A DNA stretch of 64,000 nt, taken from positions 580,257 through 644,256 of the forward strand of contig CAXIPT010000016.1 of assembly GCA_964030475.1 (NCBI GenBank), written 5' to 3'. Below, piece after piece: positions 58,591 to 64,000 of the stretch. The stretch is from Tethya wilhelma (taxonomy: Eukaryota; Porifera; Demospongiae; Tethyida; Tethyidae). Under the pieces are notes generated by a model. That model saw only the letters and a list, made by a program, of their open reading frames with translations, made no database searches and was not told the DNA's origin. The translations under genes were made by a program, and so were the position numbers. Numbering within the stretch: position 1 is the stretch's first letter; every line of letters begins with the position of its first letter.

Positions 58591-59152
58591 CTACAGCCGG
58601 TCTGGAGCTATCGATTGTGTCACTGTGGATTGTGGAATTAATCTCGTTTTGTGTTGTCTGTTTATTGGCTGAATATTGTGTATGCCTAACTAGATAGAAT
58701 CACTTTACAATTGCTGTACTTAAATTTTGATCTAACTTTAAGTCAAAGAAGATGCTATAACCATTGTTGCAGCTGCAGCCGGTCTGGAGCTATTGATCGT
58801 GTCACAGGCTGTGAAATTGTGGAATTACACTATAAAAATATTTAATTTTTGTCACTGATCATGATGTGTACTGTGTTGTGTGTAGAATTAGAATCACTTT
58901 CACTACTTTTTTCTTCACTTGTTTATATTTGTATATGTTTTTGTGTCCTTGCTTTAATGCCTGATTTAACTTTAACTGTGCCGCTGTGAACTGTACACTC
59001 ATATGGAACGGGTCGTGAGTACACTCGTGCCACGCGCGCGCTTAAATGGATGCATATGCGCATTGGGAGAAAACGGCCTATATATAGCAAATTGTGCAAG
59101 ACTACTAATCTACGAGACAAGAGTGCACATGCAAGTGGTCATGATTTAAGCT
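58591..59152. other. DM3-DM4 intergenic region with duplicated DM3 3' end
   Basis: 58733-58825 repeats the last part of DM3 and its flank (AACTTTAAGTC.AAGAA, CAGCCGGTCTGGAGCTAT), with the frame broken by a premature TAA. The remainder, including ATGCGCATTGG at about 59054, is probably the DM4 promoter. Confidence 0.65.
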
Positions 59153-60681
59153 ATGGCTGTAAGTTTGTTATTCAAGAGAAATAAATGTAAATGTTGCAAA
59201 TATAAAAGAGATTTTCGTTTGTTTGTAACTGCTACTCTGAGAAATGATTTCACAGCAGAAAATGTCCAGACCCTATGTACTTGTTTGCAAGTAGCAATAG
59301 AGCGACCCAAAAAATTATCACAGTCTGATTCCAAGGAGGTCTACCCACTATATGTACCAGCAGTGCTGTGGGAACTTGACAATGAAGGCTTTCTTGAGAC
59401 TTGGAGTCAAACTCCACATAAATTCCAGCGAGAGATTTTGACAAGGCTACTACAGCGTGTAGACCTGGCTAAAAGCCTTCAACACCTATTAGGTATATAA
59501 TGTTTGTGTAAAACATAATTTTTGTTCCTTAAGTTTTTCCAAGTCTGTTTGTTATGGACATGCATTCATGTGTGTTTGATGCAGATAAATATCCCACTGT
59601 AAGAGATTGCCTTCAGCGATTTGATAGCAGTGAAAGTTCTCTCAATTCCAGCAGAGAGACACTGGTGCTAGCTGTCCAAGAAACACTATCGTCTCCTCAA
59701 GTCACGGTGATTGCTGAAGAAGAAAGTAACACCAATGAAGAACCACAAACTTCACAAGAGACAGAACATCAACTTCCTACTTTAGAAACGCACCAACAAA
59801 CCGAGTCACACTTGTCACCATCTCACAATAACTTACAACTTCCTTTCCAAAATGAATTCTTGAGCCCAGAACTTGGCCCGATTCTAAGACCAAGACGGGA
59901 CTCAGATACTGGACCTGATAGACGATCGAGACATCCTTCTAGTGGTTTCTTTGAACGAACAATGTCAGGTATCCCTTCAAGATCGGCATCAGTGAGCAGC
60001 GCATACAGGCATACACGTAACGATTCTGGCCTGAGCATCTCAAGTGGTAGAAGGATGACAAATGATTCTCTATTCAGTACAATAATACCCAACCTAAGCA
60101 CTACTCATTCTCTGACAACTGTGACAAGAGCAGGCACACCCACTCATACAAAAAAGCCATGCATCACTGAAAGCTTCTGTACCAATTGTCGGACTTGGAT
60201 TGCAAGTATAAGCCCCAATGGATCACAAGCATCACGATCTCAAACCTCATCTCCACCTGCCTCGCTTACTGGTAGCTCTTACAACGGAAAAACAAATTCT
60301 AGTAAGTAAAAATTGTTAGAATTCATACAAACAAGGTATTTCATTGTTTACAGATCCAAATTCAGTGACAATAATGTACTGTGCAGGCATTGATACTTGA
60401 TCCTTCACGTAAAAATTAATGCTTAATGTGGTGCATGCATGATGTAGCAGCTGAACTTGCTACAGTAGTTGTCAAGCTAGCAGTATTGTAAAAACAAGAA
60501 TGTGTGCATTATAGTGATGATCAACAAAATAGGTGTTAGGTTTGTTTAGTGAGTGTATTCCATTGTGCTTATACAGTAATTATTGTCTTTAATTGACTTT
60601 TATACCTAGAATTTGACATGCCTGTAAGAAATTAGTCGTTATTTTAGAATTACATAATATTATACGTGTAACAGTTGCTGT

Positions 60682-60712
<31 letters not shown>

Positions 60713-61298
60713 ACACACACACACACTACAAGACTCTACAGATGAATTCATTTCGTCTGCATCAGTGAAATTTCAGCCATCAATTCCAGTCAGTCAGGAA
60801 GCACAACTAAGAAGATTCTTTGCTAGACTAGAAGTGAAGAGAAACAAACTGATAAACAAATTGGAATCTTCTAAACCTAATAAGATTAAAGAAAGGCCGT
60901 TGTCTCCAGTAGCTGGAGATTCACAAGGCAATCCTTTGCAATACAAGATCAGGCTCCACCCAGCTCACTCTCAAAACTCTGAAGTGGTTACCACTAGTGA
61001 CCCTCAAAGATGTGCTACCCTCTCTCTGGATGCTATTCCAGTTTCACAAGGTGACGTTCGAGTGCCATCTATGACTGCTACTCTGTCCGTGTATTTAACA
61101 AATGATAAGTCATCAGCCATGAGTGAAGAGTGTACCATCATCATGAAAGATGCCAAGGATAAAGTTGATGAAGAAGCCTTAGCTCAAGGTACAGCAGAAA
61201 TTGCCCCAGAATTTATTACACTTGAACTACTGAAGATACTTGAAGAGAAGTACATTGTAATCGAAGTCAGCATTTCTTATCAAGAAACATCGGCATAA
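59153..61298 (+). CDS. DED-like / linker / MATH-like protein, copy DM4
   Basis: Exons 59153-59492, 59585-60301 and 60733-61298 (1623 nt, 540 aa; phase 1 at both junctions). The last acceptor could also be at 60741 (exon from 60742), nine bases downstream and still in frame. The N-terminus has a basic Cys cluster (KRNKCKCCKYKRD) before a death-fold-like domain (FRLFVTATLRNDFTAENVQTL, REILTRLLQRVDLAKSLQHL). The linker contains RHTRNDSGLSISSGRRMTND and a C-x-x-C pair (FCTNCRTWI). The C-terminal domain (about 385-538) has LQYKIRLHPAH and closes with APEFITLELLKILEEKYIVI, matching the family ending. AATAAA (61307-61312) is 9 nt after the stop. DM5 is its closest paralog. Confidence 0.7.
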
Positions 61299-62854
61299 TT
61301 TTCCCAAATAAAAGTATGTCAACATGTTTTTACTTGCAATTGTAGCAGTCCCAACCTTTGATTTAATTGTTTCTTAGCAACATATAAAATTATACACTGC
61401 ACACACACTCATGCACATACAGTACACTCATTGTGAACACTTGTAATTGACAAATCAAATGAATTTCAAAAATGGATTCAGTTTCAGTAATTGAAAAATG
61501 TTTCTAAAATGTATCAAAATGATTGGATATTAAAACATTAACATACCCTCACACATGTATTCTGAGTCTAATAAAATGAAAATTAATTGATATGCTCATA
61601 TGCTCTTATCAGTATAACTCACTCTAAACGGATAAGATTCTTAGAATCACTGTGCATGCATGTATGTGCACATGTGTTTGTATATAAATGTGAGAGAGAG
61701 TGTACGGTATTAACTATGTATAGCTGCTAAAGCAAGAAAAATGGTATAAACTGTTACAGTCTTGTTCTAGCTCCTCTGTCATGTAGCATGTGCAAGGTGG
61801 GAAATTATTGTGTCACCATCACTGAAAGCTGATCGATCTCTAGCTCTCTTGCTTTTTCAACAGTTCAAAATAAGTTTCTTACAATAGTTTCAGAAGTCAG
61901 ACAAAAAATATAAGACGGGACTTTACCAGGGACTACTCAACAATTAGAAAAGAATTTGCTGACCATCAAGAGATCCAACACTGACTTGGTAACATCAACA
62001 GTTACTACATGTAGCTATACAGCTGAATGGTGATACACTGTACGTATAGCCATAGAATATGCAGCCATTGATATTCATTATCAAACAATAGGACATCTAA
62101 TCAGCTTCATACCATCAAAATCGTATCTATCACATCCACACACGTAGATACCTAAAATGTCATGTCGATATATCGGCTGAATTGTGCGCATGCGCAAAAC
62201 TAATCAATGATCGTGGTACATAAAAGAGAAATTACCAAGGGATGTCTATTTATAGCTAACAAAAAAGGCACGCATGCAAGGCAAACAGACCTCTGGCTTT
62301 AACTTTAAGCAATCACGATCTCAAAGTTATAGAGGTCATTTTTTTTGCAGCTTTTTTCCACAGCAAGGATCTCCAGTGCAATACTGATGAGATTCTATCC
62401 GCTCTCATGAGTGGAGGAGCTCAGTCAGGACTCAGCAACTGAACATTAAGAAGGGCCAAATCATTTCTTGTTTACAGTTGTTGTACTGTATACACAATGT
62501 CAATGCTATTGAGTGTCCTGCAGCTGGGCCAGACCCTCTGCCTCTGATCCTGGTCTCATAACACACCACAATAGGTGCATATGTGATACATGGTACGGAT
62601 CGCTTTTGCATATGAGCGCGTGTACGTGTACGTACGTACGTGTACGTACTTGTAATTACGTAAGTACGTACGTATACGCAGCGAATTCAGCTGACGTAAC
62701 ATGTGCGCGGATTTTGGGCATGCTCAGATAATCCAAGGGAAAGCATGTTGCATAAAAGGATGCATTGGAACTGTCAAGCAAATTTATGCCTGCAGATCGA
62801 GGACAAAAAGAGTTGAGAGTTGTATAATAATCATAATCCACTACAACTATATTT
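61299..62854. other. DM4-DM5 intergenic region
   Basis: AT-rich DNA with a DM3-type C-terminal relic (62341-62465), an NRF1-like GTGCGCATGCGCAA (about 62187) and GTACGTAC simple repeats (62620-62672). No intact gene seen. Confidence 0.5.
62341..62465 (+). pseudogene. Fragment of a DM3-type C-terminal exon
   Basis: CCACAGCAAGGATCTCCAGT, GATTCTATCCGCTCTCATGA and AACATTAAGAAGGGCCAAAT match three blocks of DM3 exon 3 in the same order, with most of the intervening sequence deleted and the frame shifted. Confidence 0.75.
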
Positions 62855-64000
62855 ATGGCTACTGTGTTAAAATTCAACAGAAGCAAGTGTAAATGCTGCA
62901 GGTACAAGAAGGATGTTCGTCAATTTCTTTCGAACTGTGTCAGTCATGACTTAGAACTGGAAGATTTTGAACTCCTTTGCAGCTACTTAAAAGTATCTAT
63001 AGAAAAGCCAAAGGAATGGCCACTGCTTCATCCAAATGAGATCTACCCACGACCAGCAGTGCTGTGGGAACTGGACAAAAAGAAATTTCTCGACACTTGG
63101 ACTCAAAGGCCTCATAAATTTCAAGAAGAAATATTGATAAAAGTGTTGCACCGTGTAGACCTTTCTAAACAACTTCAAATGCTACTTGGTATGTATACAT
63201 GTAAACGTATACATTATTTGGTTGACTTTTATAGTCTTTAGTGTATAAAACACCTCTAATGCAGGAATGATATTAATTTTAGTGTTTAACAATCATAATC
63301 AGTGCATTCATGCATGCTCGCACCTAAAATTGATTACTAATACTGACAAATTCAATTTTTGTCTTCCATTGATACTCTATAGATAAGTGCCCTACTGTGA
63401 AGAAATACCTCCAACTGTTTGATAGTGATGACAGCTCTCCTAATTCCAGCAGAGAAGAACTGGTCCAAGCCGTCCAAGAAACAACATCATCTCCACATGT
63501 CACAGTTATTGCTGAACAGGAAAGCAATGACAAAGAAGCGTCAAAAGAGAGAGAGCTTCCTACAAACCAAGAAACTGAGTCGTTACTTTTGTCCCCATCT
63601 CATAAGTTACAAATTCCCACTCAAGATTCTTTGAGTCCACTCAGTCAAGAGTCTGGCCTAGTTTTAAGACAAAAAGACTTAAACAATGGCACAGAGAGAC
63701 AATCAAGACATGCTTCAAGCGGTTTCTTTGATGATCGAACCTTTTCAAATGCTTCAAGACTGTCATCAGTAGGCAGTGCAGGCTGGCAGATATACACACG
63801 TAACGATTCTGGCTTGAGTGTTTCAAGAGGTAGAAGGATGACAAATAATTCTCTGTCCAGTGTCATGCAACCAGGTGACACTCACTCCCTACCCAGAGCA
63901 GGCACACCTAGTGACACTAAACAGTTGGAACTCACACCCAGCTTCTGTACTGAATGTCGGGAATGGATTGACAGCATATGTCCCAATGGGTCGCAAGCAT
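62855..64000 (+). CDS. DED-like / linker protein, copy DM5, truncated by the window edge
   Basis: Exon 1 62855-63188 and exon 2 from 63383 to beyond 64000 (junction phase 1, as in DM4). The protein aligns with DM4 throughout what is visible: N-terminal Cys cluster (NRSKCKCCRYKKD), death-fold-like domain (VRQFLSNCVSHDLELEDFEL, EEILIKVLHRVDLSKQLQML), linker with SSPNSSREELVQAVQETTSS, TRNDSGLSVSRGRRMTN and FCTECREWIDSICPNGSQA. The DM4 counterparts are FCTNCRTWIASISPNGSQA and TRNDSGLSISSGRR, so these linker motifs are conserved and probably functional. The C-terminal domain would be in a third exon beyond the window. Confidence 0.7.

Overview
This is a eukaryotic (animal) genomic window: genes are split by GT-AG introns, intergenic DNA is AT-rich and full of CA/GT, CT and GA microsatellites, and several products are animal-specific (fused glutamyl-prolyl-tRNA synthetase, CIB calcium-binding protein, ARHGAP11-type RhoGAP, death-fold adaptor-like proteins). 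Gene density, paralog arrays and many short foldback elements suggest a non-bilaterian animal, perhaps a demosponge. That is an inference, and no single marker here proves it. Isolated N bases inside microsatellites show that the assembly is imperfect at repeats.

Layout. (1) 1-5.3 kb: the 5' end of an ARHGAP11-like gene on the minus strand and a CIB2/3-like gene on the plus strand share a 207-bp promoter with a palindromic E2F/CCAAT arrangement. A cytosolic H-type ferritin gene follows on the minus strand. (2) 5.3-30 kb: a complete 26-exon EPRS gene. Every exon phase closes and the coding sum is 4095 nt (1364 aa, one WHEP repeat). Its 8.6-kb intron 7 holds two intronless antisense genes for a new-looking architecture: protein kinase, then heptad coiled coil, then Kelch propeller. 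(3) 30-42.9 kb: three more kinase-Kelch genes and one relic, embedded in decayed EPRS duplicate pieces (a 5'-end copy, an exon 7 copy and a last-exon copy). One piece still reads as an intact two-exon 65-aa 'micro-EPRS'. (4) 42.9-64 kb: five tandem paralogs, the last cut by the window edge. Each has an N-terminal death-effector-like helical domain, a long Ser-rich linker and a C-terminal beta-rich domain that I read as MATH/TRAF-C-like. An unrelated small coiled-coil gene lies among them.

The two multigene arrays are the most novel content. The kinase-Kelch proteins keep a nearly invariant kinase but vary in coiled-coil length and at Kelch loops, the pattern expected of recognition proteins with a fixed output. 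The DED-linker-MATH-like proteins look like signalling adaptors of a death-fold/TRAF pathway, and some carry DSG motifs like those of IkB. The repeat fraction includes at least six foldback elements starting TAG(T/C)C and flanked by 9-bp target-site duplications, a second family ending TACCGTA/TACGGTA, and several inverted or tandem duplications. No tRNA, rRNA or CRISPR features were recognised.
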